Source: DASUNQ01 sp044866775
GTDB lineage: Bacteria > Acidobacteriota > Thermoanaerobaculia > Multivoradales > UBA5704
NCBI GenBank assembly: GCA_044866775.1
Contig: JBIOUG010000154.1
Coordinates: forward strand, 1-28,142
Direction of reading: 5' to 3'
Length of the DNA: 28,142 bases
Made by a program: the position numbers and the translations under genes. The notes under the pieces are model-generated. The model worked only from the letters and a program-made list of their open reading frames with translations, was not told the DNA's origin and did not search any database. The first letter of the stretch is position 1. Each line of letters begins with the position of its first letter. Positions 20,817-28,142 of the stretch are shown piece by piece.

Positions 20817-22340
20817 GAGGAGGCCCCGCGCGGGACTCGGCAGTATAGCCGACCCGCCGCGCTCCAGCGAGGCTTCCGCCGGCGAGAGGTCGTCCGGCGA
20901 GGCGCGGCGGAAGGCGCGGACCAGCGCCGCCGCGAGCGCCGTCTGGCGCGCCGGGTCGTCCACGCGCTCGCTCCCCGCCGCCGTCCAGCGCTCGAGCGCG
21001 AGGCGCGGGCGGCCGTCGCCCCAGAGTGGCGGCGTGGCGTCGAAGGCGGCGCGCAGGCGCGCGAAGAGCGCCGCCGCGGGCGGGCCGGCGCCGCGGCGAC
21101 CGGTGAGGCTCGCGAGGCGCGCCGCGTAGTAGCCGGGCTCGGGAGGGGCGAAGCGCGACTCCCAGCGGAGCTGGAGGTCGCCGGGTTGACTGGACACGCC
21201 GCGCTGATGCGCGGCTTGGCTGGACACGCCGCGCTGGGGCGCGGCTTGGGCCGGCAGGCCCCGCCCTGGCGCGGCTTGGACCAGCGAGAACTCGTTGCTG
21301 CCGTTGGTCAGGTAGAGCTCGGAGAGGACCGGCTGGGACGTCGGGCGAAAGAGGCTCGGGGCCGCGGCCGGGAGCGGGCGGCCGCCGGCCGCCTCGACGA
21401 GCGTCGCCCAGAGCCGGACGGTGGCCACCCGCTCGGTGGGCGGCGGCGCGAGCCGCCGCCGGAAGCCCGACGGCAGCTTGACCAGGAGCGGCACCTCGAG
21501 GAGCTCGCGGCCGAGGCCGCCGCCGTGCCCCACCTGGCCGTGCTCGCCGAAGGCCTCGCCGTGGGTCGAGGTGATGGCGAGGAGCGTGCGGTCCCACTGG
21601 CCGCTCGTGCGGAGCGCGGCGACGAGGCGGCCGAGGCGGGCGTCGGCGTAGGCGGCGTTGATCCGGTACATCGCCGAGAGGACGCGGCGCTCGGCGGCGG
21701 ACGGCGGGTGCGCCGGGTCGAAGTGGCGCTCGAGGTCGACCTCGGTCACCCGGCGCGGCAGCGCGGGCGGGGCGTCGGGGAGGCGCGCCAGGTAGCGGTC
21801 GCGGCGGCGGTACGGGGCCTGCGGCTCGGGGATGTGGAGCCAGACGAGCTCGCGGCCGGCGAGCTGCGCGAGGCGCGCCTCCGCCTTGTGGCCGAGGCCG
21901 AGGTCGCGCAGGCGGTCGAAGCCCTGGTCGTAGCCGAAGCGCGGCGTGAGCCAGATGCCCGAGGGGTAGGCGAGCGTGCGGTAGCCGGCGGCGCGCAGGG
22001 CCTCGGCGAGAGTCGTGAGATCGGGAGCCAACTGCGCGCAGCCGGCGTGGAGCGCGCCGTGCTGCCAAGGCTGGAGGCCGGTCGCGAGCGACGCCGCGGC
22101 CGGCACGGCCCAGCTCGACGGTGCGATGCCGCGGCCGGCCCAGTCGGCCTCGGCCGCCAGCGCGTCGAGATTGGGCGTCAGCCCCGGCGGGCCGCCGAGG
22201 GCGCCGACGACGTCGGCGCGCAGGGCGTCGAAGGTGACGAGGACGATCGGGCCGTCGTGGCGCGGCGGCGCCGGCGGCGGCGCCGCGCAGGCGGTGAGAA
22301 CGGTGAAGGCAAAGGCGAGCCAGACGCTGGCCGGCGCCAA
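20796..22340 (-). CDS. Lipoprotein of the sulfatase/alkaline-phosphatase fold with degenerate active site
   Basis: The 514-residue protein has a lipoprotein signal (VLTAC, Cys18) and the arylsulfatase-like fold: VTFDALRADVVG for the first metal motif, APSSWAVPAAASLATG for the nucleophile loop, and STHGEAFGEHG for the second metal motif. Compared with the usual W-T-x-P-S-H-A-S-L and S-D-H-G-E patterns, the nucleophile position reads Ala and the metal-binding Asp reads Thr, so it may be a non-catalytic member. An in-frame 30-bp palindromic repeat (21186-21275) adds three Gln/Ala/Arg-rich decapeptides at about residues 355-385. The start is TTG 22340, 4 nt after the stop of the lytic transglycosylase gene, suggesting coupling. 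The stop codon lies within the tRNA(CAU) gene. Confidence 0.82.
   Translation of the reverse strand: MAPASVWLAFAFTVLTACAAPPPAPPRHDGPIVLVTFDALRADVVGALGGPPGLTPNLDALAAEADWAGRGIAPSSWAVPAAASLATGLQPWQHGALHAGCAQLAPDLTTLAEALRAAGYRTLAYPSGIWLTPRFGYDQGFDRLRDLGLGHKAEARLAQLAGRELVWLHIPEPQAPYRRRDRYLARLPDAPPALPRRVTEVDLERHFDPAHPPSAAERRVLSAMYRINAAYADARLGRLVAALRTSGQWDRTLLAITSTHGEAFGEHGQVGHGGGLGRELLEVPLLVKLPSGFRRRLAPPPTERVATVRLWATLVEAAGGRPLPAAAPSLFRPTSQPVLSELYLTNGSNEFSLVQAAPGRGLPAQAAPQRGVSSQAAHQRGVSSQPGDLQLRWESRFAPPEPGYYAARLASLTGRRGAGPPAAALFARLRAAFDATPPLWGDGRPRLALERWTAAGSERVDDPARQTALAAALVRAFRRASPDDLSPAEASLERGGSAILPSPARGLLGSIAQR
21186..21275. repeat. Intragenic tandem 30-bp palindromic repeat (3 copies)
   Basis: Units at 21186-21215, 21216-21245 and 21246-21275 each contain GCCGCGC-N4-GCGCGGC (the third with one mismatch). 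The first two differ at only a few positions; the third is more diverged. The unit length keeps the host frame and encodes a decapeptide of the type QAAPQRGVSS in the sulfatase-like gene. Confidence 0.9.
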
Positions 22341-22344
22341 GCCC

Positions 22345-24555
22345 CTAGCCGGCCTCGGGATAGAGCTGCCGGTAGCTGTCCGAGTGGACGAGGATGCGCT
22401 TGACGTAGGTCTTCGACTCCTCGAGGTCGAGCCCCTCGAGGAAGCGGTCGAGCTCGTCGCTGCCGGACTCGCGCCACAGCCGCTTGATGCGGTAGGGGCC
22501 GCCGTTGTAGCCGGCGAGCGCGAGCTCGACGTTGCCGTCGAACATCGACAGCACCTTGCGGAAGTAGGTCGTGCCGAGCTGCACGTTGTAGCTCGGATCG
22601 GCGAGCTGCTCGCGCGCGTAGGGAAGGCCGAGCTTGTGCGCCAGCTCGCGGGCGGTGCCCGGCATGAGCTGCATCAGGCCGGTGGCGCCCGCCCAGCTCA
22701 CCGCGTAGGTGTCGAAGGCGCTCTCCTGGCGGATCATGCCGTAGACGAGCGGCAGCGGCAGATCGTTGGCACGCGCCCAGCGCCTGACCGGCTCGGCGTA
22801 GTCGAGCGGATAGTAGAGACGGCGCGCCGCCTCCGGCAGGGCCGCCTGGTAGGCGCCGCCGAGCGCCGGGAAGGCCTTCGAGATGACCTGGATGCTGGTC
22901 CGCCGCTCGCCGCGGTTGGCGAGGATCATCGCCTCGGTGGCGTGGAACGCCCGCGGCTGCGCCTTGGTGCGCACCAGCTCGAGCTCGGTCTTGGCGAGGT
23001 CGTCGAGCCCCAAGTCGGTCAGCAGGCGCGCGTGCTGGAGCGAAGCTTCCTGCGGCCACGGCTCGGCGGCCGCGGCGGCGCCGGGAGCCACCGGCGTCTT
23101 GACCCGGGCGAGGGCGTTCTTGCGGTAGAAGTCGGTGGTGTCGGCGGCCGCCACCTCGGCGTAGATTTCGGCCGCGCGCTCGGTCTCGCCGAGCTTGCCG
23201 AAGGCGCGCGCCGTCCAGTAGCGCCCGCGACGGGCCGCCGGCGCGAGCGGGTAGAGCGTGGCGAGCTCGGTCCAGGTGCCGATGGCGCCGGTGTAGTTGT
23301 CGGTGCGGTAGGCGCGCCAGCCGAGCTGCCAGAGGTCGTCGGCGCCGGTGGTGTCGGTCGCGTCGAGCCGCCGCAGCCGGCGCAGGACGTCGATCGCGGC
23401 GTCCACTTCCTCGTCCTCGGCGAGGTCGTCGTAGAGGAGGCGCAGCGACTGCACCGAGCGGTCGCGGTCGACGCCGAGGTGCACCACCTGCTCGAGGTGC
23501 CGGCGCGCTATGCCTCGAAGGCGCCGGCGTTCGGCGGAGGCGAGGTTCTTCCGGCCGCGCTGCGCTTTGGCGGCGTCGAGGGCGGCGCGCGCCTGGGCCC
23601 ACTCGAGCTCCACCCGCTCGCGCGCCGCGGTGGGGCGGTAGTCGGCCAGGAGGTTCACGGCTTCGCTGCCGCGGCGGTCGCCGGTCAGGATCTCGGCGGC
23701 GGCGAGCGCCCAGGCGAGGTCGCGGTCGCGCCGCGGCGCCGCCTGCAGGGTCTCGAGGGCGCTGTCGGCCAGGCCCATCGCGAGCAGCGCCGCGGCGCGG
23801 CGGCGGAGCTCGGCCGGCGGCAGGATCGCGGACCACTCGAGGCTGCCGTCCTGGCCGCGGAAGACGTCGGCCACCTGGAGCGCGGACGCCTGCTCCGGGA
23901 AGTCGGCGAGGAGGCGGCGCGCCGCCGCGGTGCGCACCTCGCGGTCGCCTTGCGCCGTGCCGATCTCCCAGGCGAGCGCTTCAAGGCGGGCGGCGGGCTC
24001 GCCGGCGATCCCCTCGCGGCGCCCGCGCTCGACCAAGCCGAGCGCGCGGCGGGCGTCGCCGCGCTGCCAGGCGAGGGCGGCCGCCTTGTGCAGCGCCTGC
24101 GGGCGGAGCGGCGAGGCCGGGTAGTCGCCGAGGAGCTTGGCGAGGGCGGCCTGGCCGACCAGCACGTGGCCGCGCGCGGCGGCGCTGTCCGCGAGGACGT
24201 AGAGGCGCCAGTCCTCGAGCGGGCCGCCGGGGCTCGGCGCCGAGAAGAGCCGCTCCTCGGCCAAGGCGACGTCCTCGCAGGCGTGGGCGTAGAGGCCGGA
24301 GACGAGGCGCGCGAAGGTGGCGTCGGAGGAGGCGCCGGCGGCCAGCGGCTGGAGCGTCGCCAGCGCCCGCGCGCAGTCCCGTGCGCGCAACGCGGTCGCC
24401 GCGGCGGCGAAGGTCTGGGCGGTGCCGCCGGCGGCGGCAGCCGGCGCGGTCGCCGCCGGCGCGGGTGCGCGGGTCGTGGAGCCGAGGAGGAGCGGCAGCA
24501 GCAGGACGACCAGCGCGGGGAAGAGCCTGCGGCGGCGCACGGCGACGGCTTTCAC
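22345..24555 (-). CDS. Soluble lytic murein transglycosylase (Slt family)
   Basis: The 736-residue periplasmic enzyme cleaves the MurNAc-GlcNAc bond of peptidoglycan to give 1,6-anhydroMurNAc ends. A signal/anchor segment (about residues 10-27) and a long superhelical helical-repeat region (about 45-590) precede the C-terminal goose-lysozyme-like catalytic domain. The catalytic Glu is E611 in MIRQESAFD, followed by ATGLMQLMPGTA and the substrate-binding AGYNGGP motif. Length matches Slt70-type enzymes with an extended repeat part. The start is GTG 24555 with AAGGAG 11 nt upstream. It is cotranscribed with the downstream sulfatase-like gene (4 nt gap). A small hairpin (AACTGC/GCAGTT, 24559-24581) holds this ribosome binding site in its loop. 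Confidence 0.95.
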   Translation of the reverse strand: MKAVAVRRRRLFPALVVLLLPLLLGSTTRAPAPAATAPAAAAGGTAQTFAAAATALRARDCARALATLQPLAAGASSDATFARLVSGLYAHACEDVALAEERLFSAPSPGGPLEDWRLYVLADSAAARGHVLVGQAALAKLLGDYPASPLRPQALHKAAALAWQRGDARRALGLVERGRREGIAGEPAARLEALAWEIGTAQGDREVRTAAARRLLADFPEQASALQVADVFRGQDGSLEWSAILPPAELRRRAAALLAMGLADSALETLQAAPRRDRDLAWALAAAEILTGDRRGSEAVNLLADYRPTAARERVELEWAQARAALDAAKAQRGRKNLASAERRRLRGIARRHLEQVVHLGVDRDRSVQSLRLLYDDLAEDEEVDAAIDVLRRLRRLDATDTTGADDLWQLGWRAYRTDNYTGAIGTWTELATLYPLAPAARRGRYWTARAFGKLGETERAAEIYAEVAAADTTDFYRKNALARVKTPVAPGAAAAAEPWPQEASLQHARLLTDLGLDDLAKTELELVRTKAQPRAFHATEAMILANRGERRTSIQVISKAFPALGGAYQAALPEAARRLYYPLDYAEPVRRWARANDLPLPLVYGMIRQESAFDTYAVSWAGATGLMQLMPGTARELAHKLGLPYAREQLADPSYNVQLGTTYFRKVLSMFDGNVELALAGYNGGPYRIKRLWRESGSDELDRFLEGLDLEESKTYVKRILVHSDSYRQLYPEAG

Positions 24556-24676
24556 GGCAACTGCAACTCCTTCCGGCAGTTAGACAATTCCCCGGCCAGG
24601 CCGCTGGGCGGCGGAGACGACGTCCGCTCCGACAACGCTGAGATTTCCTGCGGGGTATTGTACTCGATGCGCCCGC

Positions 24677-26623
24677 TCAGATGCCGAGCGCCTTGGAGTC
24701 CCCGGCCGCCAGGATGCGCACCAGCTCCTGGTAGAAGTAGTCCGTCGTGTTGAGGATTCGTTGCTCGACGCGCTCCTCGTACATCTGGCGCGAACGATCG
24801 ATGTCCTCTTTCAAGCGCTCGTAAAGATCGCGGTTGCGTCGCCCTTCCTCGACCTGCTCCTCGTTGTACAGCTTGATCTCGCTGACCAGCAGGCGGGCGA
24901 GCCGGCGGGCCTCCTCGTGCTGCGCCTCCTCGTCGGCCGAGACCTGGAGGCGGGTGGTGGCGAAGGCCCAGCCGGGGCCCTGAACGCCGGTCGGCGGCTG
25001 CACCTCCGGGCCCAGCGTCGAGATCCGCACCGTCTGCGCCGGCCCGGCGGGCGGCACCGGCGCGGGCGCCGCCTCCTCGCTGATCGGGGCGACGCGCTCC
25101 TCGGTGGCGACCGGCCACTGGGCGGTCGCGGCGCGGCGCCACTCGTCGCCGCGCTCGCGGCGCGGCGGCTCGGCGGGCCGCGGAGCTTCGGCGGCGGCGG
25201 ACGCCACCTCGGCCCAGGTCGGCGGCGCGGGCGCGGCCGGGCTCGGCGTCTCGACGGTCGCCGCCGGCGGCTCCTCGATCGGCGCGCCCCAGGCGTCCGC
25301 CGCGGGCTCGGTCGACTCGATCAGCCCGGCGGCCGCGCCCTGCTCGGCGTCCTCGAGGCGCCAGCCGCCGGCGGCGGCGTCCTCCAAGGGCGAAGCCTGC
25401 ATCGCGGCGGTGTCGTCGAGCGACACGGCGGTGTCCTCGTCCTCGAGCGGCTCGCCCCAGACCGGCGCCGCCGGCGCTTCGCCGGCCGGCTCCGCGGCCG
25501 CTTCGGGCGCGGCGGCGACGGGCGTCTCCCCGGGCGATCCGATCGGCGCCGGGACGGCTTCGGCCGGGGTCTCGACGGGCGGCTCCTCGACCGCGGGCTC
25601 GGCATAGGCGGGCTGCGCGTACGCGGGCTCGCCGTAGGCGGGCTCGCCGTAGCCGACTTCGCCGAAGGCGGGCTCGCCATAGGCCGGCTCGACGACCTCG
25701 GGATAGGCAGGCTCCTCGGCCGCCGCTTCGGCGGCCTCCACCTCGTCGATCTCCTCGACCTCCGGGATGGCCCACTTTGCGGTCGGCTCGTCGGGCTCCG
25801 GGAGGGGCTCGGGCACGGGCCATTTCGCGGTCGGCGCCTCGGCCGGCGGAGATTCCGGCGCGGGCACTTCGGCGGTGCTCGCGGCTGGCGCCGGGGCTGC
25901 CGCCACCGCGGCGAGATGCAGGGTCGACGTCGAGCCGCGCTCGCGGAAGGCGAGCGACTCGATCGCCTGCGCCGCGGCGTAGACGAGCGTCTGTACGGCC
26001 TCGATCGGCAGCTCGGTGCCGCCCAGGCGGTCGGCGTAGAGGGCGGCGACCACGCGGTCGCGGAGCACCAGGGGCACCAGGACGCCGTCGCGCGGCAGCT
26101 CGGCCTCGAGGCGGCTGCAGAGCGCGGCGCAGTCGCCGGCGGAGAGCGCGACCGTCCCCTCGCCCGCGGCGAGCGCCGCCCAGGGGCCGTCGGCGGCGAG
26201 CGGCAGCGCGAGGTCGCGCACGGCCTGCTCGTCGCCGAAGCCGCGGCCGCCCCAGCCGCGGACCTCGCCGCCGCGCAGGAGCAGCAGCAGGGCGCGCGAG
26301 GCGTAGCGGCCGGACTCGGCGAGGAGCGCCGTCAACACCTCGGCCTGCGAGCGGGCGCGGTCCAGAGCCGCCAGGCCGTCGCGCACCTCGGCGAAGGCGC
26401 CGCGGCGCGCGGTGGCGGCCTCCTGCTCGGCGAGCGGCGCCAGGTCGGCGAGGCTGACCAGCTCGTCGGGGAGCCGCGGCTCGAGCTCCTCCATCTTGAG
26501 CAGCAGCTCGTCGTTGGTCCGCCGCAGCCGCTCGGAGAGCTCCTCGCGCAGCTCGGCGACGGCGCGCGCCACCGCCGCCCGGATCTCGCGGTCCAGCTCC
26601 TCGACTCTTTCGGAAAACGGCAT
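24677..26623 (-). CDS. Coiled-coil/GAF-like protein with conserved C-terminal 'SEIKLYNEE' segment
   Basis: The 648-residue protein has four parts. An N-terminal coiled coil (about 1-60, RVEELDREIRAAVARAVAEL) comes first. Next is a GAF-like domain (about 85-235, with LVPLVLRDRVVAALYADR as the core beta segment). A long low-complexity Pro/Ala/Glu region follows (about 240-565), with tandem YGEPA-type pentapeptides (25600-25700) and repeated TAKWP/TAKWAIPE motifs. The C-terminal helical segment (about 575-648) contains ARRLARLLVSEIKLYNEEQV and RNRDLYERLKEDIDRSR. I associate that segment with acidobacterial and myxobacterial signalling proteins, but its function is unknown. GGGAG is 6 nt before the ATG at 26623. 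A near-consensus promoter lies at 26666-26694. There are no membrane segments; probably a cytoplasmic sensor or scaffold. Confidence 0.8.
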   Translation of the reverse strand: MPFSERVEELDREIRAAVARAVAELREELSERLRRTNDELLLKMEELEPRLPDELVSLADLAPLAEQEAATARRGAFAEVRDGLAALDRARSQAEVLTALLAESGRYASRALLLLLRGGEVRGWGGRGFGDEQAVRDLALPLAADGPWAALAAGEGTVALSAGDCAALCSRLEAELPRDGVLVPLVLRDRVVAALYADRLGGTELPIEAVQTLVYAAAQAIESLAFRERGSTSTLHLAAVAAAPAPAASTAEVPAPESPPAEAPTAKWPVPEPLPEPDEPTAKWAIPEVEEIDEVEAAEAAAEEPAYPEVVEPAYGEPAFGEVGYGEPAYGEPAYAQPAYAEPAVEEPPVETPAEAVPAPIGSPGETPVAAAPEAAAEPAGEAPAAPVWGEPLEDEDTAVSLDDTAAMQASPLEDAAAGGWRLEDAEQGAAAGLIESTEPAADAWGAPIEEPPAATVETPSPAAPAPPTWAEVASAAAEAPRPAEPPRRERGDEWRRAATAQWPVATEERVAPISEEAAPAPVPPAGPAQTVRISTLGPEVQPPTGVQGPGWAFATTRLQVSADEEAQHEEARRLARLLVSEIKLYNEEQVEEGRRNRDLYERLKEDIDRSRQMYEERVEQRILNTTDYFYQELVRILAAGDSKALGI

Positions 26624-26665
26624 CTCCGGCTCCCGCGCGCTGCTGCGACTGGAAAAGGAATCCTG

Positions 26666-26694
26666 ATTATTTTGGAGAGGCTCCGCACTGTCAA
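26666..26694 (-). promoter_or_regulatory. Near-consensus sigma70 promoter
   Basis: On the minus strand, TTGACA (26689-26694, perfect), a 17-nt spacer and AATAAT (26666-26671, 5 of 6) lie about 43 nt upstream of the ATG at 26623. This is the strongest promoter signature for a protein gene in the window. Confidence 0.85.
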
Positions 26695-26807
26695 GGAAAA
26701 CGTCTTGGCGGACAGGGGTTTGAGTGCGCGGCGCGGGCGCCGTTGTCGGCCGGCGCGGGGCTGTGGTACCTTCCCGGCCCGCGAAGACGTTGCAGGAGGT
26801 CCGAAGC

Positions 26808-27704
26808 ATGCGCAGACATCTCATGTCCGCTCTGCGCGTCTGCACGGTGGCGGTGGCGGTGCTCGCCGGGTCCGGGTGCGGCGAGAGCGTGCGGCAGACC
26901 GCCGCGAGCGGGCAGGAAGCGGCCCGCACGGCCGAGTGGCGATGGCTGCAGCAGACCAAGAAGGATCTCGACGGCGAGCGTGACCGGCTCGCCGCCGAGC
27001 GGCGGGCGAGCCAGGCGGCAGCGGCGGTGACGGCGACGCCGGGACCGGGGCCGGCGGGCGCGCCGAGCCAGCCCTCGGGCCAGCCCACCACGGCGACGTC
27101 CGCGCCCGCAGCGCCGCCCCCGACCCCCGCCGCCGCCGAGCTCGCGGCGCGCGAGCGCCAGGTCGAGGCCCTGACCGAGGAGCTCAACCGGCGCCTCGTC
27201 GACTTCATCAACGCCGATCCGCCGGTGGCCGGCGAGCCGCTCAGCGAGCGCCAGCGGCAGGCGCTGCGCATGCGTAGCGACGAGGACATCCGCACGGCGC
27301 GCCAGTACATCGAGGACGGCGGCGACTACCTGCGGGCCTTCGAGATCCTGCGCTCGGCGCTCATCGTCGACCCCGACAACCCTCGCCTGCGCGAGGAGAT
27401 CGAGCGCGCTCGCACCCGTCGCTACATGACGCGCCTGCGCTTCGACCAGGTCAAGGAGGGGATGACCGCCGAGGACGTGCGTGCTCTCCTCGGCTCGCCC
27501 AATCCCAAGGACGTCCGCGCTTACCCCGACAAGGGGGTGCTGGCCTGGTTCTACCCCAAGGACCCGGCCGGCTCGGCGGCGGCGGTCTGGTTCGAGCGCC
27601 GGCCGGAGGGCGGCCACAGCGTCTACGAGGTCGACTTCGACGCCGTCGCGGCGCCGGCGGCCGGCGCCCGGCCTGCCGAGCCCGCAGCGCGCAGCGCGGC
27701 TTGA
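26808..27704 (+). CDS. Lipoprotein with C-terminal BamE/SmpA-like domain
   Basis: The 298-residue protein has a lipoprotein signal (VLAGSGC, Cys at about residue 24), a coiled-coil segment (about 40-70), a Pro/Ala/Thr-rich linker and a second charged helix (ELAARERQVEALTEELNRRL). A TPR-like helix pair follows (YLRAFEILRSALIVDPDNPRL). The C-terminal domain (about 215-285) starts RFDQVKEGMTAEDVRALLGSPN and continues AWFYPKDPAG...VWFER, the pattern of the SmpA/OmlA/BamE fold. It probably sits at the inner leaflet of the outer membrane or the periplasmic face. AGGAGG (26794-26799) is 8 nt before the ATG. The BamE link is a fold resemblance, not proof of a role in outer-membrane protein assembly. 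The last codon overlaps the promoter of the S21 gene. Confidence 0.78.
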   Translation: MRRHLMSALRVCTVAVAVLAGSGCGESVRQTAASGQEAARTAEWRWLQQTKKDLDGERDRLAAERRASQAAAAVTATPGPGPAGAPSQPSGQPTTATSAPAAPPPTPAAAELAARERQVEALTEELNRRLVDFINADPPVAGEPLSERQRQALRMRSDEDIRTARQYIEDGGDYLRAFEILRSALIVDPDNPRLREEIERARTRRYMTRLRFDQVKEGMTAEDVRALLGSPNPKDVRAYPDKGVLAWFYPKDPAGSAAAVWFERRPEGGHSVYEVDFDAVAAPAAGARPAEPAARSAA

Positions 27705-27729
27705 CTTCGGCCCTCCCCGCCGGGAGAAT
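27701..27729 (+). promoter_or_regulatory. Probable promoter of the S21 gene
   Basis: TTGACT (27701-27706, 5 of 6), a 17-nt spacer and GAGAAT (27724-27729, 4 of 6) lie 86 nt before the S21 start. The -35 box overlaps the TGA stop of the upstream lipoprotein gene. Confidence 0.6.
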
Positions 27730-27815
27730 CAGTGTTTACCGCCGGGCATGGCCCCCGTGCGAGTTCAGCCCGCCGACCGAGCGTCGCGGAGTGCCCGAAA
27801 AGAGGTGAAATCCGG

Positions 27816-28025
27816 ATGCCGGTAGTCCACGTGCGCGAAGAGGAGAGCTTCGAGAACGCGCTGCGTCGCTTCAAGCGCAAGGTCGAGAAGTCGGGGATCC
27901 TGACCGAGCTGCGCAAGCGCCAGCACTTCGAGAAGCCCTCCGTCAAGCGCAAGCGCAAGGCGGTGCAGGCCCGTAAGAAGATGCTCCGCAAGCTGGCCGA
28001 AGAGCGCCGCCAGGGCCTCGCCTGA
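27816..28025 (+). CDS. rpsU: 30S ribosomal protein bS21
   Basis: The 69-residue, very basic protein starts MPVVHVREEESFENALRRFK and continues KVEKSGILTELRKRQHFEKPSVKRKRK, the full bS21 pattern. It helps 30S subunits engage mRNA near the Shine-Dalgarno helix. AGAGGTG (27801-27807) precedes the ATG at 27816 by 8 nt. It is transcribed from its own probable promoter and followed by a strong hairpin. Length and sequence fit the family with no oddities. Confidence 0.97.
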   Translation: MPVVHVREEESFENALRRFKRKVEKSGILTELRKRQHFEKPSVKRKRKAVQARKKMLRKLAEERRQGLA

Positions 28026-28076
28026 GGCCGAAGAGAATCCCTCACTTCCACGACAGCAGCCATGCACAGTCACACG

Positions 28077-28104
28077 CCGGGAGCGGGGCCATGCCCGCTC
28101 CCGG
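28077..28104 (+). terminator. Strong GC-rich hairpin after rpsU
   Basis: CCGGGAGCGGG (28077-28087) pairs perfectly with CCCGCTCCCGG (28094-28104) around a 6-nt loop. There is no U-tract. It is probably the rpsU terminator or another palindromic repeat. Confidence 0.6.
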
Positions 28105-28124
28105 GTGTAGCCCTGACCACGTTG

Positions 28125-28142
28125 CCCTCTCCCATGTGGGAG
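28125..28142. repeat. Truncated copy of the CTCTCCC/GGGAGAG palindrome
   Basis: CCCTCTCCC-ATGT-GGGAG is cut by the window end. Its loop is the reverse complement of the loop at 8341-8344, so this copy is in the opposite orientation to the one at 8331-8354. Confidence 0.7.

Overview
The window is very GC-rich chromosomal DNA (estimated by eye at about 70% GC or more) from a Gram-negative bacterium. It has outer-membrane features: a TonB-dependent receptor with an N-terminal carboxypeptidase-regulatory-like domain, lipoproteins and a soluble lytic transglycosylase. The receptor architecture, a coiled-coil/GAF protein with a conserved C-terminal 'SEIKLYNEE' segment, and the SxtJ/carbamoyltransferase/DUF5989/SGNH module together suggest Acidobacteriota, perhaps the Thermoanaerobaculia. 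That placement is inference; the window has no rRNA.

Layout. 1-940: a 68-residue gene of unknown function (minus strand), with a striking array of palindromic 42-bp repeats directly upstream. 941-2326: a group II PLP-dependent decarboxylase. 2459-6507 (minus strand): a four-gene module in transcription order SxtJ-like membrane protein, NodU/CmcH carbamoyltransferase, DUF5989 small membrane protein, SGNH hydrolase. Palindromic elements lie inside two of these genes and between them. 6508-6911: a divergent promoter region and a long structured leader for a secreted protein (6912-8234). 8436-9914: a polytopic membrane protein. 10074-11075: a P1-family self-cleaving peptidase, convergent with a methyltransferase (11072-11758). 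11836-13557: a membrane GGDEF diguanylate cyclase, convergent with an orphan segment resembling the middle of PEP-utilising enzymes (13592-14617). 14802-17261: the TonB-dependent receptor. 17353-17784: a promoter and four tRNAs (Pro-UGG, Arg-UCU, His-GUG, Arg-CCG). 17828-18772: a decayed region with a frameshifted MazF-type toxin, its ribbon-helix-helix antitoxin and an unidentified remnant.

18814-26623 (minus strand): an XRE regulator, a YggS-type PLP protein apparently started at CTG, a coiled-coil zinc-ribbon protein, tRNA(CAU), a lipoprotein of the sulfatase fold with degenerate active-site motifs, a soluble lytic transglycosylase, and the coiled-coil/GAF protein with a near-consensus promoter. 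26808-28025 (plus strand): a BamE-like lipoprotein and ribosomal protein S21.

The unusual theme is palindromic DNA at several scales. There is a 42-bp array built from alternately inverted 21-bp half-units whose polarity reverses midway. A 20-bp palindrome sits in frame inside two neighbouring genes in opposite orientations. A 30-bp palindromic unit is amplified in frame inside the sulfatase-like gene. REP-like hairpins lie in several intergenic gaps. The array at 322-796 is the best candidate for something undescribed.
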